From positions 86,719,644 to 86,783,643 of the forward strand of contig CM065809.1 of NCBI GenBank assembly GCA_033398695.1: a stretch of DNA of 64,000 nt, in the 5' to 3' direction. This DNA comes from Orobanche coerulescens (taxonomy: Eukaryota > Streptophyta > Magnoliopsida > Lamiales > Orobanchaceae). Under the pieces are notes generated by a model. That model was not told the origin of the DNA, did not search any database, and saw only the letters and a program-made list of their open reading frames with translations. The translations under genes were made by a program, and so were the position numbers. Positions 22,079 through 33,133 of the stretch are shown one piece after another; position 1 is the first letter of the stretch; each line of letters opens with the position of its first letter.

Positions 22079-25000
22079 ATGGAATCTTATTTTGATGGCG
22101 TAAACCTGAAGGCAGTCAAGGACCAGATCATCTTCTCCCTGGTCGTTGATTTTGAGGGGCTCCTTGAATCGAATATGGAGAACAACGAAGTGCGCAACCT
22201 TATCCGCTCGATGAAAATGAATGGGATCTACCCATTTTTGGATATCAGCCCCAAGCACTTGTTTAAGGAGGACGTTATTGCATTTTTCCGAGAAGTCCGA
22301 GTGATTGAATCGGGTATTCGAAGCACTGTCGGCGGCATCCAAGTGGACATATCACCGGACACGATTGGAAAAGCTTTTGGAATGAAGAATCGTGGCGTGG
22401 CGGTCGAAGCCCTCAGACAGAGCGCAGCCGATACCTGGCGGAAGATTAAGGTAGTCGACCAACCGGAGAAACTAAAGCTGACCGCTAAGAGAAGTGAGAT
22501 TAAAAGAGAATACCGCTATGTGTTGGACATAACCAACAAAATAGTCATGGGCATGGCCGGCAGCTATGACCAACTGTCGTCCGCTAAATTCATGGTGTTG
22601 GGAGCACTAATCCAAGACACGCCAATTGACTGGACGGACTACATTTACAGGCAGTTGGTGCGCGAAGTCAACAAGGTCGGGTGGCTTGTTGAAGAGAAGA
22701 AGTTCAAATCCAAGCTAGCGTTCGGAACGCAGCTAAGTTGGATTCTGGAGAAGCTTGGTGTGGCAAAGGGAAATACTGACCCCTTCCACATCAACAAAAG
22801 ACTTGGTCATCTAGACCAAGAGACCTTGATGAGGCTAGGAAGCGGAAGGAAAGCAGCTCAGATCTTAAAGGATTTTCTGTCTGATCAGGGAACTACTTAC
22901 AAGTACCCTGGATCATCAGACGAGTCCGACCAGGCTGCAGCCCGCAACCCACCTGCAGCCCAGTCTGATATGGAGTCGGACAATACACCTATTGTTGTTC
23001 GATTTAAGAGAAGGGGACCAGCCCTTGGTGAGCCCTCCGTAATTCATTCCTCACCAGAACCTTCTCCAAAGAGGCCCAGGCGTTTGCAGTTCAGTGATGA
23101 GGAGCAGCCAGAGCAATAACTCAGCCCTGCAGCTAAGTCTCCTGCACATTTGGAGGACCAGCCTGCTCCTGCCGGCCTGGAGACCCAGATCGTCTCCCTT
23201 CTCACCCCCCAGTACATTTCTGAAGAAGAGGAAGCAGGTCTAATCATCAACATACCTGAGGCAAATTACAGCTTTAACCTGCTTGATAACAACATTTTCA
23301 ACCCATCTATAGACCAGCTTAAAATGGTAAAACCCCTTGCTCTAAAACGTTCTTTCGTTCACATTTATGAGGAGCGGAAAACTTGTAAATCCTATTCTTT
23401 CACTCAACTACAAACTTTCATTGAGGTGAGTGGCTGGGAGTATCCCCAGGCCACTGAAGAGGCGCTGATGAATTTTTTTAATGAATCAGACGCAATTTTG
23501 CTTCTTCAGGAAAATTGGTTCATGTCCAATTTTAAAACTCACATGGACCAATTTATCCATACCATTATGTATAGTATATTTGATGGATCTATTGATAAAG
23601 AAGAAGAAGTTGAAGAGAAATAAATAAGAATAGAGGAGTTAGTGCCAGAAGAAGAAGAAATTATTGTTATTGATAGTGAAGAGGGGAGATGGAAGAAAGA
23701 GAAGAAAATATCTCAGTTGAAAAACAATCTGTAGAAGAAGAAGTTGAAAAAATTGAGGAATTAGTGGATGAAGAAGAAGAAGAAGGAGATGAAGTTGATC
23801 AGGAGGATGATGATAAAGATGATGATAATGAGAAAAAGGATGATAAATATGAAGATAAAAATGATGATGATGATGATGGTAAAGATGAAGGAGGAGAAAA
23901 AGAAGCTGAGAAAGAAAAGGAGAATGATGAAGGAGGAGAAAAAGAAATTGAGAAAGAAAAGGAGAATGATAAAGAGGAAGAAAAGGAATAAGGAGAGAAG
24001 GAATTGGAAAATAAAGAAGGAGAAAAAGAGAAGGAGCCAGAAAAGGAGGCAGAGAATGAAGCTGCATCACAGAAGGCTGGGCCACCTGCCCGATATACCA
24101 GCCTAGATGCAGACTTGGCTGAAGACTCCAGATCGGGGACCCCAGAACAGACCCCATCTGGTATGCCAGCTGCAGACAGGAGTCTGCAGACAGGTGGGTC
24201 ATCCGCACACCCACCTGTAGGTGTAGAAGGTTCAGGCGAGCACTCTCCACAGACATCACAAAGTACACATATGATAACTGAGCTGATCCGACAAATTGTG
24301 AAAGACACTGTTGGAGAGCTGCTTGCTTCTCAGATCACTCCTGATCTGCAGTCGATCAATGCAAAAATTGACAACTTGCTACAGTGGAACATCCCTCAAC
24401 CACCTACTCCAACAAACAACATAATGCCCCTAGGCATGTCTGATTGGATGCTTAGAATGGAGCAGCAATTGACCACCCTGGTTGATGCTGGCAAAAAGGG
24501 GGAAGAAAGGTTTCAGGGGGAAGGTAGCAAGCAAAGGGAAATTAGAGGAGCTCAAGAGATGAGGACCAAGAAGAGGCAAGATGTCCAAATGATCACTCCT
24601 GAGACATCTTCAGCAAAAAGGAAGGGAGAAGCTGAACCAGAGCAGGCTGATTAGCCTGCAGTCAAAAGAAGGAGGATCAGAATTGGGGACGAGCCTTCAC
24701 TAGAATGGGAAGGCAGAGAGTTATGGAATGTTGAGGAGCTTCTTCCTATCGAAGCTTTACCTATGTGGGGAACTGCAAAGAAAAGGTTCATCAGAGATTT
24801 TTATATCTGGGAGTTACTCCAGGATAAAAATTGCTCCCCACAGCAGACTTTTATTAACTTCGTGGAGGAAGCACATCCAAAACTATGGGTTGTCCTACTA
24901 AAACATGCAAAGGAATGTAATGCATACCCAATGATCCCTCCTTTCAGGCCTAAAGATTCTCCCACCTTGGTAAATGATGAATTGGATGAATTAGCACTTT

Positions 25001-25182
25001 AAAGGAAAATAAAGAAACTTTGTGACGAGCATAAGTTCTCCTCACAAGAAGAACAAGACTTTGCCGCTCTCGTTGTTAGAAGAAAATATGGTCTTGCCCC
25101 TGTCAAGATAAGACCAATTGGAGCTAAGCCTATCAGACCTGCCAAGCAGCCAATCCTCAGAGGCAGAGGCAGAAGCAAATGA
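22079..25182 (+). pseudogene. D copy 2 extra 3' ORF, broken
   Basis: The equivalent of the copy 1 3' ORF. The 346-residue first part (22079-23119) differs by only a few residues (for example ADTW for ADSW). The same stops follow at 23117, 23621, 23989, 24652 and 25000, with the same frameshift before the acidic tract. A short scrambled patch at 24143-24172 (CAGAACAGACC...GCTGCAGACAGG) replaces a different version in copy 1. The ORF ends with RGRGRSK and a TGA at 25180. The upstream spacer again has the TATA-like box and TCTTGCAG just before the ATG. Confidence 0.75.
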
Positions 25183-25393
25183 TTTGTTTTATATTTATTT
25201 TTGTACTTGTAAATTTTCTGTAATTGTTTTGATCATTGAAAGACATGTATTTGTAAATCAATACAGAAATTTTTATAACAGTCTTTTGAATGACAATTAC
25301 AGTTGTCTCAAAACTAGACTGATTTTAGTTTGTGTCTTGCACTCAAGTGCAGACTTGTTCATTTGAATAATTTGCTTAAGTTTTGCCATCATC

Positions 25394-25408
25394 AAAATAG
25401 GGGGAATA
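25394..25408 (+). promoter_or_regulatory. Polypurine tract, D copy 2
   Basis: AAAATAGGGGGAATA directly before LTR3, identical to copy 1. Confidence 0.85.
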
Positions 25409-26808
25409 TGTTAGGAATACTTCTTAGATTTTGATGATGTCATTAATGTAATTCAAATGTTTATTACTTGGCAAAAATGTAAGGAAGAACCAAATGAGTA
25501 TCTTCCATAGGCCAAATTGTGTTAAGTTAAATACTTGGAAAAATATAAAGAAGAACCAAATGAGTATCTTCTATAGGCCAAATAAGTTAGGCTCAAATCG
25601 GCTAAGTACAAAGGTACAGCTAAGTACATCATAGAAGTACAGCCGAGTTAAGTCAGAGAAGTCTGGTCAACAAAAATTCATCAGAGATGTTTGACCAGAC
25701 TACAATCAAGTGACTTCAGACAAGTCATCTGATCAGGCGAGTCCCAAACAGCCACCGACAGAGAAGTCCAAACTGCAGTGAAGATGACTGTACATCAGCC
25801 AACTTGATCAACCAAGTACTCCAAGTCCACGTCAGCATGCGTTGAAAAGTCAAATATTACGGAAAGTCACATGCAAACGTGAAGATACAAATTGGAGAGA
25901 TTCCCGCAAGGATATGAATTGAATAATTCATCCAGGCCTACCACTGAAGACTTTAATCTTATTATATTCAAAATATTCAGCGCCTCACATGCAAAGTCTT
26001 CACAATAGTCTAAAGATGAATTAAAATATGGGAATCCAGCCTTGCAACGTTCAGAAAAATAAACAAAGAAGTCTATTTCTCCAACGGACGAATTTGTTAC
26101 AGGATTTGCAATGGCTATGAAGAATGCTCAAGGATCAACACCTATATATATCCGAAAATTTGAAGATGAGTAGTACGGTGCGAACAAAAATCTCAAGCAA
26201 TCAAAGCATTCAAAGCAATCAAAAAGCGGACTATAGCATCGTGAAAAGAGCAGTACTCAAAGTTCATATTTGAAGAAGCTCTTAGTTGGAGAAGACAAAA
26301 ACTCGTGTCTTTAATCCTGAGTTCGGGGTACTTCACTCGTTGAAGTTCAAGACTGTAAAGGCATCCAAGGATCGCGGGTCAAGAGGTGCAAGGCAGTCAA
26401 AGGAGTTGCAATGGCAAGGATTTCCACTGGTTGGAAGCTGTTGTAATTGATTGAATCACTGTAATCTTTATCACTGGTTGACAATTATAGTGAATTCATC
26501 TCCAACTGGTTTGGAGAAAAGTGGATTAGTAGAGGATTACCCCACCTCTGAGACCACTATATCTGCCTGCGTATTTTTCTATTTTATAGCATCATACTTT
26601 AACTGTTGCATTCATTGTTAAGTGTTTCATTAGTTGTTTTGTATTCGTCATCAGCTGACTTCCGCATGTATTGAGTACAAACGACTCTAAGTCATTTGCA
26701 TATCTATCAGCTTAGAAACTTACTCTTCGTGAAAAAGAGTTTAAGAGTTTCAATAAGTCTATTCACCCCCCCCCTCTAGACTTATTCCTGGACAACTTGT
26801 GACCTACA
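25409..26808 (+). repeat. Element D LTR3 (divergent)
   Basis: A 1400-bp LTR ending GACCTACA, followed by the CCTCC duplication. By eye it differs from LTR1/LTR2 at forty or more sites, against about a dozen between LTR1 and LTR2. TATA box at 26142-26151; C run of 9. Confidence 0.92.
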
Positions 26809-26813
26809 CCTCC
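26809..26813. repeat. Right target-site duplication of D (CCTCC)
   Basis: Matches 3945-3949 exactly, directly after the CA end of LTR3. Confidence 0.92.
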
Positions 26814-27014
26814 CTGAGCAGGAACCATCTGCCGTCCCTGACTATTGCCTCCATGAGCCTAAGGCTGTCCATGAGATATATTTCCCTGCCACAGCTTCCT
26901 GTTAGCCTGGCTGTTCCCATTGCCACCATTGTTTCGTACTTCCTACTTATGCTTCCCCTTATAATCGTGGGAATTTGTTTGAGTGGGTGGTGGTGTAACT
27001 GTGGGTGCTCGCTT
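26814..27014 (-). pseudogene. Element A gag linker, right of D
   Basis: On the minus strand this encodes a Gln/Asn/Gly-rich stretch (NGGNGNSQANRKLW), the usual hinge between the gag capsid and its zinc knuckle. It joins the gag ORF above it, after a TAG at 27012-27014. On its other side it was continuous with 3944 before D inserted. Confidence 0.75.
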
Positions 27015-27617
27015 CTATTCTGGCATTGCTGCCTCAATATCCAGAGCTCTGTTCAGCGATTCAGTGTAGCTCATCCTTCCATGGCTAGCTAGGGACATGC
27101 CTATCTCATGTCTCAGTCCCGATCTAAATTTTCCTGCCATCTTCTCATCCGAATCAACTTGGTCTGGAGCATACCTTGATAACTCACAAAATATTCTATC
27201 ATACTCGGTCACTAACATCCTTCCTTGCTTCAGATTATAGAACTCAGCTTCCTTCTTGACCTTGAAGGTTTTTGGAACATACTTGTCATACAGTGACTCC
27301 TTGAATTCCTCCCAAGAGTAGTTTTCCAGTTGCTCAACCCTCAGGATCTTCCTGCGCGCTTCCCACCAGAAGTCTGCAGATCTAGTGAGTTGGAAGAGCA
27401 CACAAGAAAGACGCTCTTGGTTGGTACACCTTAGGAAGTTAAAAATTCGTTCCATAGCTCTAACCCAAAGCTCAGCATCGCTCGGGTTTCCTGACCCATC
27501 GAAAGTGGGCAGATTCTGCTTGAGGAAAAGCTCTTCAATAGCCCATTGGGGTGGAGGAGGAGGTGGTGTAGGGGCGTGTTCATGTCCTCCTCTCCTTCTT
27601 TCTCTTCTGGGTGGCAT
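27015..27617 (-). pseudogene. Element A gag capsid domain
   Basis: About 200 residues from the ATG at 27617 (MPPRRERRRGGHEH), with a poly-Pro stretch, then a retrotransposon gag domain: FDGSGNPSDAELWVRAMERI, DFWWEARRK, WEEFKESLYDKYVP, FYNLKQGRMLVTEYDRIFCELSRYAP. It ends with a TAG at 27012. The upstream in-frame reading could extend to 27629, but the ATG at 27617 fits the usual MPPRR start. Capsid and zinc knuckle are separated by this stop and by the D insertion. Confidence 0.88.
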
Positions 27618-28065
27618 TCTGAGGTGCACATAATCATCATTAGTTCATTCTCATTGGTCCGTAATTATCATCATACGAGATCATAGAAAGGAGTTCGGAA
27701 CTACATAATCATAACGCAATAACACACACTCATAGATAACTGTCGTGGAAAGGTCGATAAAGAAATCATAAATAACAACATCATACTCATGAGAAGAAAA
27801 GCCCATGTAGGGTCAAAATATATATCAATATATCATATGCATCATAATAGGACAATTGCCTTCAAAGAGGTCTTACTGACTATCAAAATAAGCTGGTCTA
27901 GGCTACGTGCCTACACATATACAAAAATATGGGATGCTCTAACAAATAGCATTGCCGTCCATAACATAAGAAAGTGTTAGACATCGGAACGACACGTATA
28001 AGCAAAAAAAGTGACGTCCCACATACAAAACACAAAATAAATGGCTAGCACCATCCTGAGCCATC
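27618..28065 (-). other. Element A leader between gag and the leader ORF; no gene seen
   Basis: About 450 bases, AT-rich, with only short chance reading frames. It is interpreted as untranslated leader of A because it lies between the PBS side and gag with no element ends in view. Confidence 0.5.
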
Positions 28066-28812
28066 TCAAGTCGCCCTCGACTCGGCGGTCGAGCTGTCCT
28101 CTTCGGAGAACTCCTCCGGATCCTCGTCCGGATCTTCTTCTGACTCCTTGTCTAAAGCTGGAGAGATTGCAACAGGGTCTTCAGTGACTCTGCGCTTCTT
28201 CGGGAGAAATAGATGAGCATCATCTGCGATCGGTCGTGGATGGACTGGATCGATGACTTGCATAGGTCGAAGTGGCGGGGACGTCCTCCTGAGAATAAAA
28301 GGCTCTGTCCTCATGTCCTTGCGGCGAGGTGCTGATGTCCCTGCCTCCATGTATAACACATCCTGAGCATGAGACGACGCAACAAGAACCATCTGGCTCG
28401 GTAGAGGTGTAGCTAGCCTCTCCGGAAAAGATCCCCTAGCATAAGGTCGGTACACGTAAGCTCCAGGGGGAGGTGCACGATGCTGGAGGTACTGAGTGGT
28501 GATGCGGATAGCAAAGGCCATGAAATCTCCGGAAGGTACTAAAGTCGGCTCACGCAAAAAGATATAATACCATGAGACTGCAGCAGCCCACTCCCTCCAC
28601 TCGATCAGAATGAGGTCGATAAGACGCTGAATGCCCTCGTAGTCCGAGACACCATGAGGAGGAGCTAAGCGCTATTTCGCCTCGAGGTCTGCCACGCACT
28701 GACCCATGGTGGCACCTATGCCTCGATACGTGCTGCGGAAAGCCTCCACAAGGTCGCACGGCGTACGCCTTCTCCTAGTTGACTTACGTGGCGTCGTCTT
28801 CGTGGTCGCCAT
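28066..28812 (-). pseudogene. Unrecognised ORF in the A leader, one internal stop
   Basis: From the ATG at 28812 the minus strand reads MATTKTTPRKSTRRRRTP, continues 47 codons, meets a TAG (28672-28674), then stays open for over 200 codons to a TGA at 28066-28068. The product would be about 248 residues. It has a basic N-terminus, a central helix-rich part (EWREWAAAVSWYYIF), a proline-rich part (HRAPPPGAYVYRP), and a very acidic tail (ESEEDPDEDPEEFSEED). A basic KKRR cluster precedes the tail. GC content is visibly higher than in the flanks. I do not recognise the family. It lies in the same direction as gag and upstream of it, so it may be an extra element ORF or a captured gene piece. Confidence 0.55.
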
Positions 28813-29329
28813 CCTATGAAGAAGGTATACGTATAATACATCAACATCTCAACATAAAAGAACAACTCCACTAAAGGGTTCTCAGAAGAAGTATATAAAT
28901 CTCATCCTAAGTTCTCGACTCGAACTCTGGACTCTGAGAAACACCTAACATAAAAATAACAATATACTCTCTGATGGGGTATGTTATGAAAGTTATTCGG
29001 GTTCCACCATAAATGGACATCCCGATAAAATAACCATACTCGTATTACTCGTACGTAAGTCATATTCGTTGGAGACGTCACTGCATCGTCGATCCTCGTT
29101 ATTACATCGTCATTGTTCGTCCTTCATATTCGTGCATGTGATGAAATACTTAAGGTGCATAAGTTCTCGTTCGCGTAATAGAAGAAACTAAGGAAGTTTC
29201 TAAGTTCTCGTCTTTCGTGTTTCTTCATCAGCAACAATTCATGCGTACTTGAAAAAAATAAGGATTCATATAGTCCATGCTTCGTCATACATATATCATT
29301 CCATATATGTTCATAATTAACATTTCATA
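28813..29329 (-). other. Element A leader up to element B; no gene seen
   Basis: About 520 AT-rich bases with short words such as CGTCATTCGT repeated loosely and no supported gene. The leader continues at 39295 on the other side of B. Confidence 0.5.
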
Positions 29330-30309
29330 TATAACACCCCCAGATTTAACCGGAAATATTACAGCGCCGTGGGTCCCGAGATGGAACCCACAAGGCTAAA
29401 AGAAATTTTCGCAAACATTTACAAATGCCCAAGAGGCCAACGACGGTACTATCTTTAACAATTCACAAAGACTTATAAAATCCATTTATCAAAAACCGTC
29501 GTAAAACTCATTTGAAATCGCAAGACCAAACAGCCGATACTCAAAAGTTTAAAAAACGATTTCCAAAGTAACCCCAGTTATTAGATACCAAAAGAGCATT
29601 TCAAAATACTCACGCAGTGGAAAAAGACCAACCATAAAGATACTCTAGCAGCGGAATACAAGAACCAATCAAGAAACTCAATGCACACAACATGTCCTAG
29701 CCAGTATCCTCCGGGAAGCTCATCTCTTCATGACCGCTACAAGCTCGATACTCCGAGAACCTAAAAAAAATCCCACGACGGGGTCAGCCATAATATCCAA
29801 CAATGATAACCGTCACATCACATTAATAATAACATACCAATGAGAATACAACATAAGAATACGACCAACGTAATCTTGCCGCCATAACTTTACTTACTCA
29901 AGTAATTCTCATCAGAATAACCATTATCACAATTTCACATCCTGTACTCGATTAACCAATAAACTCGAACATAATATCTGTATTGTACCTCAAACAATAC
30001 TCAAGATCCTCAAACTATCATATCCAACTCACGATACGGAAATCTACCATTTCTGACCAATACGATCCATCGAATAATATCATCAAATCCCAAGACGATA
30101 ACCGATTGTCCACCAAAGACAAGACCAAATAAAATATGGAACATACCTCGAGATATGATGTGCCACGATAATCATATCTGTCTAATCCGAGATCAGAACA
30201 ATGCAATACGGACAAGGTCCTAACACAAGACCTACAAATGCATACTCATATGACAACGTCAATATGCTCAAAAACAATAACAACTATGTATACTCAATGG
30301 AAATCCCAT

Positions 30310-30585
30310 GATCCAGCGCCCTCAGCATAGATCCCAAGATGATCCTACAAGGTCAACACGAGGTGGATAACCAACAATATACATATGCACAACAATAACA
30401 CAATACTGGGTAATCCAACGATCCAGCGCCCTCAGCATAGATCCCCATGATGATCCCGTCGGACCAACGCATGGTGGAAAACCTGTCCAGCGATCCAGCG
30501 CCCTCAGCATAGATCCCATGATGATCCCGTCGAACCAACGCATGGTGGACATTCGATCCAGCGCCCTCAGCATAGATACTCATAA
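30310..30585 (-). repeat. Tandem ~65-bp repeat in B 3' LTR
   Basis: Four copies of a unit built on GATCCAGCGCCCTCAGCATA followed by GATGATCC, a GTCGRACCAACGC word and GGTGGA. The same repeat is at about 36503-36777 (B 5' LTR), 44452-44627 and 51572-51747 (C LTRs, three copies each). Its minus-strand readings (MLRALDR... and IYAEGAGS...) are repeat artefacts, not genes. Confidence 0.85.
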
Positions 30586-31405
30586 TCCCATCGGATTATT
30601 TACACAACATAAACAACACAATATGCATACACATATGCAAATCAACACGTTCATCAACATGAACAACATAACATGCACGACAACATGACAATTTACTAGG
30701 ACGACTTCATGTTCAACAACATGAAAGAACGTGTACGAGACCAAAATAAATAACATTAAACCATAATCAATATGGAATACTTGCCCCGAGTCCTTCGGGA
30801 GCAACCTCGATGTCCATTCATCACCGACGATTATCCGCAATGCTCGGCGATCCAAACGTACAATGAACTATAGATACTCATATCCTCGTCTTTACCATAA
30901 TGTAACCTCGATACTCGAACATACCAATAATTGAAATAAAGCATATACATTATGATTTATCTCCCAGAATCGAAAGAACGATATGCGATTCGAATACCCA
31001 GAGTTCACAATAAAAATCATCGCTATATGCATTATAAACGAAATGAAACTGAAACCATTCATTAAATATTATAACTGAGCAAGTAATAACTTGCCTCGAT
31101 ACCGATACCACGAAGCTGCTGCCGAACACATTGCCTTTGTCTACGAGCTCCTCAGCCCCGATCAAAAGCAATACAATGGACATACTCGATCACGACCGCA
31201 ATATCCAGTTATAATCACCGGTCAATAATCTCAACCTATCGAAGAAATCAAATAACACATATCCGATAACAATCAACAACAGACAAAACTAACCAATCGA
31301 ACTCAACGGTTCAACACAACCTCGAATAAACACAGTTAGAACCAACCAAGTCAAACCATCACGATTTCATAATCAAAACACAAAAATACTGCACTGTCTG
31401 CCTAC

Positions 31406-31488
31406 TTAGCGCACGTTAAACGCATAACGTAGCGTGCGCTAAGTTGTCCCGTTAGCGTGCGCTAGCCAGTAAGCTTAGCGTGCGCTAA
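31406..31488. repeat. Small TTAGCGTGCGCTAA cluster, B 3' LTR (4 copies)
   Basis: Four copies: TTAGCGCACGTTAA, GTAGCGTGCGCTAA, TTAGCGTGCGCTAG and TTAGCGTGCGCTAA. The matching place in the other LTR (37599-37658) has three, so a ~24-bp unit was gained or lost. It lies about 700 bp downstream of the LTR TATA box. Confidence 0.85.
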
Positions 31489-32154
31489 TGTCGCATCTGA
31501 TGGCATGCATTCCAAACATCGACTCACATCTTGCGACTACGAATCCGAATGAAGGGAGACATAAATCTCCATATCTCTTGAAGATATACGACCCCATAAT
31601 TATCACAATGATCATGTCAATGTCCATATATCAATAACAACATCAACAATCAAACCGACTCGATAACAAGGATCGTATCATGCTAAATCTGGAATTCAAC
31701 CTAGTATCATGATTCATCTCATCTAAATCGACCAATATAATTACCAAGATTCAGAAATCCTTCTTAGATCGGGTTAAATGAATCAACATCCTTATGGTAT
31801 GAAGAATCTTAACTAACATCCGAAACTCTTATCAAAATTCCATTGAATCTCATATAACATCATCATATGATTATCCAACATGCTCCTTGCATGAAATCAT
31901 CCAAGAAAAACGAACCACTAACGAAGGAATACGAAGATTACCTGGTTTAGATGAATCAAAAGAAGAACACTAGAACTCCATCCAAAGAATCATGAACAAC
32001 TTGAAGGACAAGGCTTGAATCCAAGCTCTCAATCTAATGTTGTTAAAGATTATCATTATACAGTGTTAGGGAACCTCAAATATATCCCAACTCTCTCTCT
32101 CTCTCGACTGAAAGAAGAAAAATGATGAAATGCTTCTCAGCACCCTTCTGTCCC

Positions 32155-32162
32155 CTTTTATA
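32155..32162 (-). promoter_or_regulatory. TATA box of B 3' LTR
   Basis: On the minus strand TATAAAAG followed by GGG. The first motif of the large array starts 10 bases upstream (32173). The other LTR has the same box at 38323-38330 with the same 10-base gap. A run of CT repeats lies about 60 bases downstream. Confidence 0.7.
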
Positions 32163-32172
32163 ATATTCATTA

Positions 32173-32828
32173 TTAGCGTGCGCTAACATCTCATGTTTAG
32201 CGTGCGCTACCGCCTTAGCGTGCGCTTAATCGACTTTGTTAGCGTGCGCTATCAGCCCGAGGCTACTGCCTCACTTCGTAAACTAGCTTACGTACGTAAT
32301 GCCCATGCATTAACGTACGTAAAACATCCTGCTTAGCGTACGCAAGTTATTTACCTTAGCGTGCGCTATCCGAAGTTGACTTGCTACAGTACACACCTAC
32401 CACTCGTGCCCCCACATGCCGAAAGCATCCGCGATTATCGGGATTCCTTTGACCGATCTGGAATTAGCGTGCGCTAGCAATACGATTTAGCGTGCGCTAT
32501 CCCTACATGACAAACACCCGTTGACCTTATCTGGACACGCGTCGCAAGTGGCCGGGTCCACCCGCCGAAAGCTAAGATTCCATTATTGGCGATCTGATGT
32601 TAGCGTGCGCTAACCAACATACGTTAGCGTGCGCTAACTGAATATAAAAATCAACCTGGGTCTACCTGTCGGTCACCTTCCGGAACTAACCCAGCAAGTC
32701 GTTACGTACGTTAGGGGTCCTCCTTAGCGTACGTAACCGAACCTCTTAGCGTACGCTATCAATACTTCGTAGCGTGCGCTACCTGTACCCAGTAGCGTGC
32801 GCTACCTGTACCCAGTAGCGTGCGCTAA
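32173..32828. promoter_or_regulatory. Array of TTAGCGTGCGCTAA motifs upstream of the B TATA box (left LTR)
   Basis: Within about 650 bases I count 18 recognisable copies of a 12-14-base near-palindrome, consensus YTAGCGTGCGCTAR, including variants with a GTAC core (TTACGTACGTAA, TTAGCGTACGCTAT). Arms TAGCG and CGCTA flank a TG centre. Copies are often 20-25 bases apart and not in a fixed register. The array occupies U3 directly upstream of the TATA box, the place of an LTR enhancer. Confidence 0.85.
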
Positions 32829-33133
32829 TGAACACTTAGCCATTTTCCGCAAATTCTGTCCAACATCTTGACGTACCAAAAACGAACATGAGACACACTG
32901 AACACAAACACTGAATCCAATAATATTCTTATACGATATACTCTATATCGAAAGTACGATAACCTGATACACGATATCCTCAAATGCAACTGTCGACCAG
33001 ATACGACAATTATACCGATACTGACATCTCAGTCCTTTATTTATTTTATCCCTACCGCATGCATTCCACACCGCATAATATAACTCGGATAAAATAATAT
33101 CAAACAACAGTAGTAGAAATTCCGGATATTACA

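Larger units (their letters stand above)
3950..26808 (+). mobile_element. Element D: tandem Ty1/copia array (SIRE/Maximus-like), three LTRs and two internal regions
   Basis: The array reads LTR1 (3950-5353), internal 1 (5354-14687), LTR2 (14688-16090), internal 2 (16091-25408), LTR3 (25409-26808). The LTRs are ~1.4 kb, bounded by TGTTAG...CTACA. Each internal region has a tRNA-Met-type PBS, gag with a zinc knuckle, PR-INT-RT-RH in copia order, a long extra ORF, then a PPT. This large layout with a 3' ORF matches the SIRE/Maximus lineage. One 5-bp duplication (CCTCC) flanks the whole array and none lies between units. Both units carry most of the same stops, so the array probably arose by unequal recombination after insertion. 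Confidence 0.93.
29330..33133 (-). repeat. Element B 3' LTR
   Basis: About 3.8 kb. In element sense, U3 starts at 33133, the palindromic motif array is 32828-32173, the TATA box is 32162-32155, a CT-rich run follows, then the small motif cluster (31488-31406) and a tandem repeat (about 30585-30310). The terminal TG is TA here. It differs from the other LTR mostly in short patches and one motif copy. Confidence 0.9.

Noticed and set aside
30322..30583. Minus-strand frames MLRALDR... and IYAEGAGS... in B and C LTRs
   Set aside because: They are two frames of a ~65-bp tandem repeat whose length happens to keep frames open; no start context or conservation as protein is seen.
32173..32828. CRISPR-like look of short repeats with spacers
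   Set aside because: Spacing is irregular, the words are near-palindromic and variable, and they lie in plant LTRs; no cas genes exist here.
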